A stretch of DNA of 64,000 nucleotides from SSC4 sp964443225 (GTDB taxonomy: Bacteria > Chloroflexota > Anaerolineae > SSC4 > Amarolineaceae), in assembly GCA_964443225.1 (NCBI GenBank), contig CAYUCC010000003.1, forward strand, positions 1 through 64,000, read 5' to 3'. Shown here one piece after another: positions 43,805 to 52,248 of the stretch (its first letter is position 1; the number at the start of each line of letters is the position of its first letter). The position numbers were made by a program, and so were the translations under genes. The notes under the pieces are model-generated. The model was not told the origin of the DNA, did not search any database, and saw only the letters and a program-made list of their open reading frames with translations.

Positions 43805-45169
43805 ATGAACCGCAGCAAATTCTTCGGCTTGATGGGTATCCTGGCCCTGCTGACCGCCTTGAGTACGGCGGCGCACGCCGCGCCCGTCGCTGGCCCCTGC
43901 ACGCCGGGCGCCGTCTACGACCCGGCATGTGACGTCGACCACGATGGTGATGTCGATGTGATCGACATCCAGCTCACCGCCGGTCATTGGACCCAAAGCG
44001 GTCCCTGGACCAGCGATAACGACCACGACCACCTCGGACAGACCTGGACGGGCAGCAACAATACGTTGACCCTCACCGGTGCGTTTAGCCCCAACCCACC
44101 ATTGCTGCTGTCCAACACGACCGGTGACGGGCTGCGTGCGACGAGCAGCGCGGCCAGCGGCACAGGCGTGGAGGGTACCGCCACCGCGGCGTCGGGTACG
44201 ACAACCGGTGTCGAGGGCAGATCATTTTCGATCGGCGGCACCGGGGTATCGGGCAACGCCCTGGCGACCAGCGGCAGCTCGTACGGCGTGGTTGGCCAGT
44301 CCAGCTCGACGACTGGTCGCGGCGTATGGGGTGTTGCGGCTGCGACCAGCGGGATCAACAGCGGCGTGTACGGCCAATCCGCGTCCACGCAAGGCGCCGG
44401 GGTGCGCGGTCATGCCACGGCCGCCAGTGGCACGACCTACGGTGTTTACGGTGAGACATCGTCACCCGACGGGCGGGGGGTGTATGGCGGCGCAATCCTG
44501 GGCACTGGCACCGGCGTAGGCACGTACGGTGTAGCCGCCGGCACGGCTGGCACGGGTGCGATCGGTTGGGCCTCGGCCACATCCGGCAACACGGTGGGTG
44601 TTTGGGGCATCGCCAACTCAACCACCGGCAAGGGTGTACACGGCTACGCCGCCGCCAACACCGGCACAACCTACGGGGTGTACGGGCAGTCGTCATCCGC
44701 CTCCGGTTACGGTGTTTTTGGCACGAATGACGCCAGCAGCGGAACGGGGGTGCGTGGCAACAGCGGCACGGGTGCCGGCGTCCATGGTTATGCAAGCAGC
44801 GGTACAGGCGTCCTGGCCCAGGGCAATGGGCCAACGACCACCGCCCTCCAGGTGTCCAGCGGTGCCATCCGGGTCACCGGTGCCGGCCTGAATACCGCCA
44901 CGGCAGTTTTTCAACACCAGGTGCAGCACAGCGGTGGCAGTGCCAACATCTGCAGCGATCCAACCTTCCCTTTCGAATACAGTTACTTGAGCAATACCAT
45001 TCTCAACAACCGCGCCGATGCCTTGATCATCGTCACTTCCAGTTCTGATTCGCTGGTCGTGCACTATAACGTACCGGGCTGCCCGGCGGGCCGCTGGGTC
45101 GTCTCCAAGCCGGGGAACGATCTGCCCTCGAACAACAGCCTGGTCAATGTGCTGGTGGTGTTACCGTGA
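43805..45169 (+). CDS. Secreted dockerin-like repeat protein
   Basis: A 454-residue secreted protein. A signal peptide (MGILALLTALSTAAHAAP) precedes a dockerin-like calcium loop, CDVDHDGDVDVIDIQLTAGHW (Asp at 1, 3, 5, 9, 12 spacing). The rest, about residues 90-370, is built of Gly/Ser/Thr repeats around G-V-x-G-x-x-x-S-x-x-G-x-G-V, about 25-30 residues each, like tail-spike or beta-helix repeats. A C-terminal domain with a Cys pair follows and the protein ends VVLP. AAGGAGGACACC precedes the ATG. Likely a surface or extracellular adhesive. Confidence 0.78.
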   Translation: MNRSKFFGLMGILALLTALSTAAHAAPVAGPCTPGAVYDPACDVDHDGDVDVIDIQLTAGHWTQSGPWTSDNDHDHLGQTWTGSNNTLTLTGAFSPNPPLLLSNTTGDGLRATSSAASGTGVEGTATAASGTTTGVEGRSFSIGGTGVSGNALATSGSSYGVVGQSSSTTGRGVWGVAAATSGINSGVYGQSASTQGAGVRGHATAASGTTYGVYGETSSPDGRGVYGGAILGTGTGVGTYGVAAGTAGTGAIGWASATSGNTVGVWGIANSTTGKGVHGYAAANTGTTYGVYGQSSSASGYGVFGTNDASSGTGVRGNSGTGAGVHGYASSGTGVLAQGNGPTTTALQVSSGAIRVTGAGLNTATAVFQHQVQHSGGSANICSDPTFPFEYSYLSNTILNNRADALIIVTSSSDSLVVHYNVPGCPAGRWVVSKPGNDLPSNNSLVNVLVVLP

Positions 45170-45281
45170 CCGGAGGACGCTGAGAGGAACTTCCACGCGA
45201 TGTGGCATAGATCATATGCAGGGGCGGCGCAAGGTGCTACATTGCCGCGGTACAAACCTACCGGCAGGTACAAGGTGAAAT

Positions 45282-45617
45282 GTGCAGAATCTGAGTGAAC
45301 TGCAACCCGCTGAGCGCGGGACAATCTATGAAGTGAGCGGCAGCCGCGCCCTGCGCCGGCGGCTGCTCGACATGGGCATCGTGCCCGGCACCGAAATCCA
45401 GGTGGTTCGTGTGGCCCCGCTCGGGGATCCCGTCGAATACCTGGTGAAGGGTTACCGCCTCTCGCTGCGCCGGCGCGAAGCCGCCCATGTCCTGGTCGAG
45501 CCGCTGCCGTGCACCGACTGCCCGCAGATGGACGGTGGCGAGTGCGACGAAACCAGCCAGTCGCGCTGCCCGCGCTGGCTGAGCTGGCTGCTGCGGCAGG
45601 GTGGTGATGCCCACTAA
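45282..45617 (+). CDS. feoA: FeoA-like iron transport protein
   Basis: A 111-residue SH3-fold FeoA starting at GTG 45282 with AAGGTG upstream. The core matches FeoA (RALRRRLLDMGIVPGTEIQV, then GDPVEYLVKGYRLSLRRREA). An unusual C-terminal tail of about 30 residues adds Cys residues (CTDCPQMDGGEC and C-x-R-C) that could bind iron or a cluster. It overlaps feoB by 11 nt. FeoA supports ferrous-iron uptake by FeoB. Confidence 0.9.
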   Translation: MQNLSELQPAERGTIYEVSGSRALRRRLLDMGIVPGTEIQVVRVAPLGDPVEYLVKGYRLSLRRREAAHVLVEPLPCTDCPQMDGGECDETSQSRCPRWLSWLLRQGGDAH

Positions 45618-47778
45618 CGGTCACGGGGCACGCCCCGTCGTCGCACTGGCCGGCAATCCCAACGCCGGCAAGAGCACCGTTTTCAACGCCCTGACCGGTG
45701 CGCACCAACACGTGGGCAACTGGCCCGGCAAGACGGTCGACGTCAAAACCAGCACGGCACGCTGGAACGGCCACGAAGTGACACTCGTCGACCTGCCCGG
45801 TACCTACAGCCTCAGTGCCCACTCGCTGGAAGAGGTCATCGCGCGCGATTTTATCCTCGATGAACACCCCGACGTCACGATCGTCGTGGCCGATGCGACC
45901 AACCTGGAACGCAACCTCTACCTGGCGGTGCAGATTCTGGAGCTGGGTGTGCCAACCGTCCTGGCGCTCAACATGATGGACCTGGCCGAGGCGAGTGGTA
46001 CGATCATCGACATCCCGCAGCTGCAGGACCTGCTGGGCGTGCCGGTGGTGCCCACGGTGGGTACGCGGCGCCGCAGCCTGGAGAACCTGCTGCAGCGGGC
46101 GGTCGATGATGCGCGCCCGCACCCCAGGATCGTCGATTACGGTCACGAGTTGGAAGCCGAGATTGCGCGCATGCAGCCGGCAGTATCGGCGCTGCTCGGT
46201 CCCGCAGCGGCGCGCTACCTGGCGATCAAGCTGATCGAAGGGGATGCCCTGGCGGCGCGGGCCCTGGGCAGCTCGCCCGCCGCCGACCTTGCGCGCCAGC
46301 AGGCCGCCGAAGCCGCGGCGCGTGTGCAGACCGTCTACGGCGATGACGTCGAACTGCTGGTGGCCGACCGGCGCTACGGCACGGTGCACGGTCTGGCCCA
46401 CCAGGTGGTCAAACGCAGCCGCGGCCAGCAGCGCAGTATGACCGACCGCATCGACGACGTGGTGGCACACCGGGCGCTGGGCCTGCCGATTTTTCTGGCG
46501 CTGATGGCGCTGGTGTTCAAATTGACCGCCGACGCTTCGGCGCCGTTCGTCGATTGGATCGACGCCACGATCACCGGTGTGCTGGCCAACTGGGTGATCG
46601 CGCTGCTGGCCGCGCTCCAGGCCCCGACGTGGCTGGTCTCGCTGCTGGTGGATGGGGTGCTCGCCGGCGTCGGCGGTGTACTGGTCTTCCTGCCGGTGCT
46701 GCTGGTGCTCTACTTCTGCCTGGCCGTTCTCGAAGACAGCGGCTATATGGCCCGTGCTGCGTTTGTCATGGACCGGTTGATGCACCTGCTGGGCCTGCAC
46801 GGCAAGAGTTTCATCCCGCTGATCGTCGGTTTTGGCTGCAACGTGCCGGGCATCCTGGCCACACGCACCCTGGAGAACCGCCGCGACCGCATCCTGACCG
46901 GGCTGCTGGTGCCGCTGATGAGCTGCGCTGCCCGTCTGCCGGTGTACGTCATTTTTGCGGCGGCCTTCTTTCCGGCGCACACCAGCGCCGTCATCTTTGC
47001 GCTGTATCTCCTGGGCATTGTCCTGGCCGTCGTGTCGGGTTTGATCTTCCGCCGTACGCTGTTTGCGCATACCGGTGATTCGCTCTTCGTACTCGAACTG
47101 CCACCCTACCGCTGGCCGACCCTGCGTGGGCTGCTGACCCACATGTGGCGGCACAGCGAGGAGTTCGTGCGCAAGGCCGCCACGGTCATCCTGTTTGCGT
47201 CGATCGTCGTCTGGCTGCTGCTCAACCTGCCGCAGGGCATCACGTCGACGCAGGACAGCCTGTTTGCCCGCGTCTCCGGTGTGGTGGCGCCGGTGTTTAC
47301 GCCGCTGGGCTTTGGGAACTGGGAGGCAACCGGCTCCCTGGCGACGGGTCTGGTCGCCAAAGAGGTGGTGGTCAGCAGCATGAGCGTGATCTACCTGGGG
47401 GACGATGCGACCCCGCCACCGCAGCCGGTCGACCTGGGTGCCGACTTGAGGACCGTGGCGGTCGGTTTCGTACAGGCCATCGGTGATTCGGTGCGCATCG
47501 TGCTGAGCCTGATCCCGGGGGTGAACCTGGTCGATACGCAGGCGGTGGCGACCGAAACGGCGTTGGGCAGCGCGCTGCAAACCCACTTCACCCCCCTGTC
47601 GGCGGCGGCGTTCCTGGTGTTTGTGCTGCTCTATGCGCCGTGCGTCGTGACCCTGGCCGCGCTTCGGACGGAATTCGGCACGCGCTGGATGGTCTTTAGT
47701 TTTGTCTATCTGCTGGGCTTGGCCTGGCTGGCCGGGTTGTTTACGTACCAGGTAGGCAGCTGGCTGTGGGCGGGATAA
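45607..47778 (+). CDS. feoB: FeoB ferrous iron transporter
   Basis: A 723-residue FeoB. The G-domain shows G1 GNPNAGKST, G3 DLPGTYSLS and G4 NMMD (about residues 14-120), followed by a helical GDI domain and about eight membrane helices containing the Gate motifs and the conserved GFGCNVPG and CAARLPVY sites. ATG 45607 is used; GTG 45601 is also possible. It imports Fe(II) under GTP control. The downstream gene looks like its FeoC partner. Confidence 0.95.
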   Translation: MPTNGHGARPVVALAGNPNAGKSTVFNALTGAHQHVGNWPGKTVDVKTSTARWNGHEVTLVDLPGTYSLSAHSLEEVIARDFILDEHPDVTIVVADATNLERNLYLAVQILELGVPTVLALNMMDLAEASGTIIDIPQLQDLLGVPVVPTVGTRRRSLENLLQRAVDDARPHPRIVDYGHELEAEIARMQPAVSALLGPAAARYLAIKLIEGDALAARALGSSPAADLARQQAAEAAARVQTVYGDDVELLVADRRYGTVHGLAHQVVKRSRGQQRSMTDRIDDVVAHRALGLPIFLALMALVFKLTADASAPFVDWIDATITGVLANWVIALLAALQAPTWLVSLLVDGVLAGVGGVLVFLPVLLVLYFCLAVLEDSGYMARAAFVMDRLMHLLGLHGKSFIPLIVGFGCNVPGILATRTLENRRDRILTGLLVPLMSCAARLPVYVIFAAAFFPAHTSAVIFALYLLGIVLAVVSGLIFRRTLFAHTGDSLFVLELPPYRWPTLRGLLTHMWRHSEEFVRKAATVILFASIVVWLLLNLPQGITSTQDSLFARVSGVVAPVFTPLGFGNWEATGSLATGLVAKEVVVSSMSVIYLGDDATPPPQPVDLGADLRTVAVGFVQAIGDSVRIVLSLIPGVNLVDTQAVATETALGSALQTHFTPLSAAAFLVFVLLYAPCVVTLAALRTEFGTRWMVFSFVYLLGLAWLAGLFTYQVGSWLWAG

Positions 47779-47781
47779 ACG

Positions 47782-48075
47782 ATGCTGCGTCAGATTCTCG
47801 AGACGTTCGACACCTGGCCTGGTCCGGTCAGCCTCGAGGCGCTCAGCCGGCGCCTGGAGGTCGAACCGGCGGTGCTGGAGGGTATGCTGGCCGAACTGGT
47901 GCGCATGGGCCGTCTGGTGCGCCTGGACCCACGCGCCGCCGCCGCGTGCAGTGCCTGTGGTCACGCACAGGGGTGTCCGTTTGTGCTCTCGCTGACCGGC
48001 ACCTATTTCGCGACCCCGACCAGCGTCGCAGACAGCGGCAGACCGGGTCGTCCCCCCGTTTGTCCCTCAGAATGA
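47782..48075 (+). CDS. feoC: FeoC-like winged-helix protein with Cys cluster
   Basis: A 97-residue protein 3 nt after feoB. The first 60 residues form a winged-helix (SLEALSRRLEVEPAVLEGM), followed by CSACGHAQGCPF, the arrangement of FeoC-type [4Fe-4S] proteins. It may stabilise FeoB or sense oxygen and iron. The Pro/Gly-rich tail beyond residue 75 is longer than usual. Confidence 0.8.
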   Translation: MLRQILETFDTWPGPVSLEALSRRLEVEPAVLEGMLAELVRMGRLVRLDPRAAAACSACGHAQGCPFVLSLTGTYFATPTSVADSGRPGRPPVCPSE

Positions 48076-48163
48076 TGGTGACAATAGTTATGATGAAATC
48101 TGGACGTCGTTGGCACATGCCGGGCCCAATTCTGGCACTGCTCCCGGTGCTGTGGCGGCACGA

Positions 48164-48631
48164 ATGAACCAAGATCCGGTGACTGCCTGTTGGCACGCTT
48201 ACCTGGCCACCCTGCCGGCGGATGCACCAGCACGCCAGGCCCCCTACGTGGCCGAGGCGTTCGGCGATAACGCGGCGCTGGCCGACGAGCTGGCAGCCCT
48301 GGTGCTGGCCGGCACCAAAACGGCCACCTGCTCGGCGCTGTGGGAGTGGGAGGCCGAAGGTCAGGCGCTGCCGGGGGTGGGCCTGCACACCGTGGTGCTC
48401 GATGGGCGGGGTGTCCCGGTCTGTATCATCGAGACAACCGGGGTGACGGTGCGCCCGTACGACGAGGTCGATGCCCGGTTTGCCTGGGAAGAGGGTGAGG
48501 GCGACCGCTCGCTCGATTACTGGCGCACCGCACATTGGCACTATTTCGCCCGCACCCTGCCGTCGATTGGCCGGTCGCCAACCCCAAAGATGCCCCTGGT
48601 GTGTGAATGGTTTCGCTTGGTGTGGAAGTGA
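48164..48631 (+). CDS. ASCH-domain protein
   Basis: A 155-residue protein of the ASCH fold. GTKTATCSALWEWE (about 44-57) is the family signature G-x-K-x-x-T, and the last segment EWFRLVW closes the barrel. ATG 48164 is chosen for the family N-terminus. ASCH domains bind RNA or modified nucleosides; bacterial ones of this type include amidohydrolases of N4-acetylcytidine. Role otherwise unknown. Confidence 0.82.
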   Translation: MNQDPVTACWHAYLATLPADAPARQAPYVAEAFGDNAALADELAALVLAGTKTATCSALWEWEAEGQALPGVGLHTVVLDGRGVPVCIIETTGVTVRPYDEVDARFAWEEGEGDRSLDYWRTAHWHYFARTLPSIGRSPTPKMPLVCEWFRLVWK

Positions 48632-48638
48632 GGATGTA

Positions 48639-49400
48639 TTGTACAGCGCGCTGTATGACGTGACCGTGCCCGATTGGCCGGGCGAGATTGTTTTTTATCG
48701 GGCACTTACGGAGAGCATTACGGGACAGGACGTGCTCGAGCTTGCCTGCGGCACCGGGCGCGTGACGCTGCAGCTGGCGCGGGCTGGCGTTCGTATCATG
48801 GGGCTCGAGCTGTCGCCCGCAATGCTGGAGCGGGCGCGTGCCAAGAGCGTCGACTGGCCCAACGTGACGTGGGTCCAGGGCGACATGCGCAGCTTCGAGT
48901 TGGGCCGGCGCTTTGGGTTGGTGATCATCCCCGGTCACTCGTTCCAGTTCATGCTGACGCCGGATGACCAGGTGCAGTGCCTGCAGTGCATTCGCCGTCA
49001 CCTGGTGCCGGGTGGTTGGCTGGTGATCCACCTGGATCACCAGGACCTTGCCTGGCTGGGCAGCCTGGGGACGTCGCAGCCGGCGGCGTTCGAGTTTGGT
49101 GCTGCGGTTGCGCATCCCGTCACGGGGCAGATGATCCGCACGGGGCACGCCTGGACTTACGCGCGGTCCACGCAGACGGCAACCGTCACCACGGTGTGGG
49201 AGGAAGTTGCGGCTGATGGGACCGTACTGGCACGCTGGGAGCAGGCACCGCTGCCGCTGCACTGCGTGTTTCGTTTCGAGATGCAGCTCCTGCTGCACCG
49301 CCTGGGCTATACGATCGAGGCGGTCTACGGGGATTTCGAGCGCCGGCCGCTGGTTGACGATTCCAGTGACATGATCTGGGTGGCACGGAGCCAGACCTGA
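48639..49400 (+). CDS. Class I SAM-dependent methyltransferase
   Basis: A 253-residue methyltransferase. TTG 48639 is chosen: it lies 7 nt after the previous stop, follows AAGTGAGG and gives the expected YSALYDVTVPDWPGEIVFY start; no in-frame ATG exists near it. Motif I is VLELACGTGRVTLQLA and motif II is GLELSPAMLERAR, both typical of small-molecule methylases. The substrate is unknown. Confidence 0.8.
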   Translation: MYSALYDVTVPDWPGEIVFYRALTESITGQDVLELACGTGRVTLQLARAGVRIMGLELSPAMLERARAKSVDWPNVTWVQGDMRSFELGRRFGLVIIPGHSFQFMLTPDDQVQCLQCIRRHLVPGGWLVIHLDHQDLAWLGSLGTSQPAAFEFGAAVAHPVTGQMIRTGHAWTYARSTQTATVTTVWEEVAADGTVLARWEQAPLPLHCVFRFEMQLLLHRLGYTIEAVYGDFERRPLVDDSSDMIWVARSQT

Positions 49401-49420
49401 TGGGATGGCCGCTCCCCCAC

Positions 49421-49449
49421 TTGTCACCCCCGCCACGCGATGATACAAT
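49421..49449 (+). promoter_or_regulatory. Promoter with -10 six nt before the ATG (leaderless)
   Basis: TTGTCA (49421-49426), 17-nt spacer, TACAAT (49444-49449), then 6 nt to ATG 49456. The same geometry occurs before 37340 and 40732. Confidence 0.6.
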
Positions 49450-49455
49450 GAGTCC

Positions 49456-50652
49456 ATGAACCGCACACGGCCGCGAGTAGGGTGGGTTCTTGGCGTGATC
49501 TTTGCCGGTGCTGCGATGGCCAGTCTCTGGCTTGCTGGCACTGTCACCACGCGTGGCGCGGCCCCTGCGGCTGCAGCGCAGGGGATGCTGCGCGCCACCA
49601 CCATCGACGTGCCGGTCATCGCCTCGCTCGACGACACAGCCATCAAACTGGACACCGTTCCTGCCAACCTCAACACCGAACCCTTGCAGCGTTTTGGACG
49701 CAGCGCCGTGCCCTACGTCGATGGCTGGCGTTTTCAAACGGTGGCGATCCCGCAGAGCGCGACGATCGTGAGTGCCACGCTGCGCCTCGTGCCCGCTGGC
49801 TGGCAGACCGGCGTGCCCATCGTCGTGCTCGTCCGTGGCGAGGCCGCCGACAACGCGGCCAATTTTGCCAATACCCAGCCGCTGGCCCACCTGCGACCAC
49901 ACACGGCGGCCAACGTGGTCTGGACGCTGACCTATACCCCCACCGCACCCTTTTTGTCGCCCGACCTGGCACCGGTGCTGCAGGAAATCGTCAACCGGCC
50001 GGGCTGGAACAGCGGTCAGGCATTGACGTTGATGGCCATCAGCAACAGCGGCACGCGTGCCTATCTCGACCTCTTCAGTTATGACTTCCAGCCCGCCAAA
50101 GCGGCACGCTTGAGTGTCAGTTATCTGCCGGGCGGTGGGACACAAACGCCGACACCCCAGGTGACCACCACCCCCTCCCCGACACCCACCGCCACGGCCA
50201 CACCGGGCCTCAACCTGGGGCAGGCGCTGCCGCTGGAGTGCTGGCAGCGGGTCAGCGGCAGCAATACCGGTTTCCTCAGCCAGATCGATCATTATGGCTG
50301 CCGTCCCGATTGGCTGGAGAGTGGGCCGGAGCGCGTCTATTCGTTGGGACTGCTCGCCGGCGAACCGCTCATCGCCGAGTTGACGAACGTGTCACCCGCG
50401 GCCGACCTCGACCTGTTTCTGCTCACCAGCGCGCTGCCCGACACCTGTCAGGCCTACGGTGACAGCAGTTTGAGTTATACCGCCAGCAGTACCGGCGTCG
50501 TCTACCTGGTCGTCGATGGGTACGATGGGTCAGTCGGTTCGTTCGACCTGCTGGCGCGCTGTCCGGCGCGACCCACACCGTCGCCCACACCTCTGTCTTC
50601 CGTAACGCCACTGCCCGCTGTGCGTACCCACTTGCCCTTCATCAGTCGTTAG
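49456..50652 (+). CDS. Secreted DNRLRE-like protein with pre-peptidase-like C-terminal domain
   Basis: A 398-residue secreted protein. After a signal peptide (GAAMASLWLAGTVTTRGA), the first domain (about 40-215) resembles DNRLRE-type beta-sandwiches (SATIVSATLRLVPAG, VLQEIVNRPGWNSGQ). A Thr/Pro linker (TPTPQVTTTPSPTPTATATP) follows, then a pre-peptidase-C-terminal-like beta domain and the end HLPFISR. It shares the DNRLRE-like domain with 60231. No enzyme active site is seen; likely a surface structural or binding protein. Confidence 0.75.
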   Translation: MNRTRPRVGWVLGVIFAGAAMASLWLAGTVTTRGAAPAAAAQGMLRATTIDVPVIASLDDTAIKLDTVPANLNTEPLQRFGRSAVPYVDGWRFQTVAIPQSATIVSATLRLVPAGWQTGVPIVVLVRGEAADNAANFANTQPLAHLRPHTAANVVWTLTYTPTAPFLSPDLAPVLQEIVNRPGWNSGQALTLMAISNSGTRAYLDLFSYDFQPAKAARLSVSYLPGGGTQTPTPQVTTTPSPTPTATATPGLNLGQALPLECWQRVSGSNTGFLSQIDHYGCRPDWLESGPERVYSLGLLAGEPLIAELTNVSPAADLDLFLLTSALPDTCQAYGDSSLSYTASSTGVVYLVVDGYDGSVGSFDLLARCPARPTPSPTPLSSVTPLPAVRTHLPFISR

Positions 50653-50698
50653 GTTTCGACCAAAAAACTGGTTTGCGCACCGTGCCAGGTATGATGGT

Positions 50699-50727
50699 TT
50701 GACGGGCTGTGTAATCTTTGCTATCCT
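50699..50727 (+). promoter_or_regulatory. Promoter of the Ycf48-like gene
   Basis: TTGACG (50699-50704), 17-nt spacer, TATCCT (50722-50727). Transcription near 50734 gives a leader of about 118 nt. Confidence 0.5.
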
Positions 50728-50851
50728 AACCCGACCGCGTGCATCGTGTCCCCGGACAGATCGGCCACGCGGCCATTCAATCCGCGGCACCATCACCGTG
50801 CAGATCGACGCATTCAACCGCGTGATTGGTGCTGTCAGGGAGGAAATCACA

Positions 50852-52063
50852 GTGCGTATCTGGATGACCATAGGCCTTTGCCTGGCCATCGTGATCACCG
50901 GCTGGATCGGCCAGAGCCTCTTTTCCCAGCTCGATGCGTCGACCGCCCAGGCCGCCGTGCCGGCTTCGACCGCTGGCACGTGGGAAGTGCAGTATGCCGA
51001 CCCGCAGGGCCGAACGCTGCGCGGGCTGAAAATGATCGACACCCAGACCGGCTTTGCCGTGGGTGGACCCGATTGGGGCGTCGGTGGTGATGGCCTGATC
51101 CTCAAAACGACCGACGGCGGCAACACGTGGAATACCTTGAGTCACCCACTTACCGGTTGGCTGCACGGGCTGAACTGCCTGGATGCCAACCGCTGCTGGG
51201 CCTCCGGCAAGTTGGGTTATGTGCTGCGTACTACTGACGGGGGTGCCTCGTGGGTCCGCAGCAGTGTCCCCGCTTACACCGGCTGGCTCTACTCGGTCGG
51301 TATCGTCAACGAGAACACGTTGCTGGTGGGCGGAACCCAGGGTGAGATCTTCCGCTCGACCAACGGCGGTGCCAGTTGGACGCTCAACGACGTCGATGGC
51401 AACCCCAATGGCGGCGTGGTGATTTGGGACTTTGCCTGTTTTGGTGAAACCTGTTACACGGCTTCCAACGGCTCGAAGATCTACAAAACGTTCAACGGTG
51501 GCCAGACCTGGAATGTCTCGTTCAACTATCCGGCCTCTGATAATCTCTCGATCGACTGTCTGAACGTGGACCAGTGCTGGGTCTCCGGCGGGTCGCAGTA
51601 CCATGGCACCGTCTACTACACCAGTAACGCCAATGTCAACGGCAACTCGACCTGGGTCGAACAGACCCGCAAGGCCAACAAGAGCTTCTTCGGTATCGAT
51701 ATACTGCCCAGCGGCCTGGGCTGGACTGTGGGCGGTCAGAGCTCCTCCGGCACCACCCAGCTCACGGGGGCTGCAGCGTATACGCCCAACGGTGCCGACT
51801 GGGACACGTCCTCGGTGCCCGACAACACCAAGGAGATCTGGACCGTACAGATGGTGGACGAATACCACGGCTGGGCGGTCACACACGGGGGTAAAATTCT
51901 GGTCTACCGGCCGGCCGCCACACCAACCCCCACCGTCACGCCCACAGAAACGGCCACGGCCACACCCACGGCCACCGAGACGCCCACGGTGACGCCGACC
52001 AGCACACCGACAATAACGCCGGAGCCCATACTATATCAATATTTCCCTGTGGTGACGAAGTGA
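50852..52063 (+). CDS. Secreted Ycf48-like beta-propeller protein
   Basis: About 403 residues from GTG 50852 (GGGAGGAAA upstream). A signal peptide (IGLCLAIVITGWIGQS) precedes repeated blades with LKTTDGGNTW-like motifs (LRTTDGGASW, FRSTNGGASW, YKTFNGGQTW), the Asp/Asn-G-G box of Ycf48/BNR-type propellers. A Thr/Pro linker and the ending YQYFPVVTK follow. It is a secreted scaffold or binding protein. The same propeller is embedded in the 1721-residue protein at 54845. Confidence 0.82.
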   Translation: MRIWMTIGLCLAIVITGWIGQSLFSQLDASTAQAAVPASTAGTWEVQYADPQGRTLRGLKMIDTQTGFAVGGPDWGVGGDGLILKTTDGGNTWNTLSHPLTGWLHGLNCLDANRCWASGKLGYVLRTTDGGASWVRSSVPAYTGWLYSVGIVNENTLLVGGTQGEIFRSTNGGASWTLNDVDGNPNGGVVIWDFACFGETCYTASNGSKIYKTFNGGQTWNVSFNYPASDNLSIDCLNVDQCWVSGGSQYHGTVYYTSNANVNGNSTWVEQTRKANKSFFGIDILPSGLGWTVGGQSSSGTTQLTGAAAYTPNGADWDTSSVPDNTKEIWTVQMVDEYHGWAVTHGGKILVYRPAATPTPTVTPTETATATPTATETPTVTPTSTPTITPEPILYQYFPVVTK

Positions 52064-52248
52064 CAGATCTGTCATGTTGGGAAGGCTGTTGTTCATCCAG
52101 GATTAAGATCACGGGTGTACGATAGGCCCATCTGTGTCCCGAACCCCGTGCCAGGCGGCGGGGCGTGTAGGATCTACGCCGTTCTACGCGCCCCACCCGC
52201 CCAACCTCGTTGTGCAATCCTCCATTTTGTGATCAGGAGGCATTACTT

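Noticed and set aside
45064..47964. 966-codon minus-strand open frame
   Set aside because: It lies antisense to feoB and reads as His/Gln/Arg-rich nonsense; a GC-rich shadow of the real gene.
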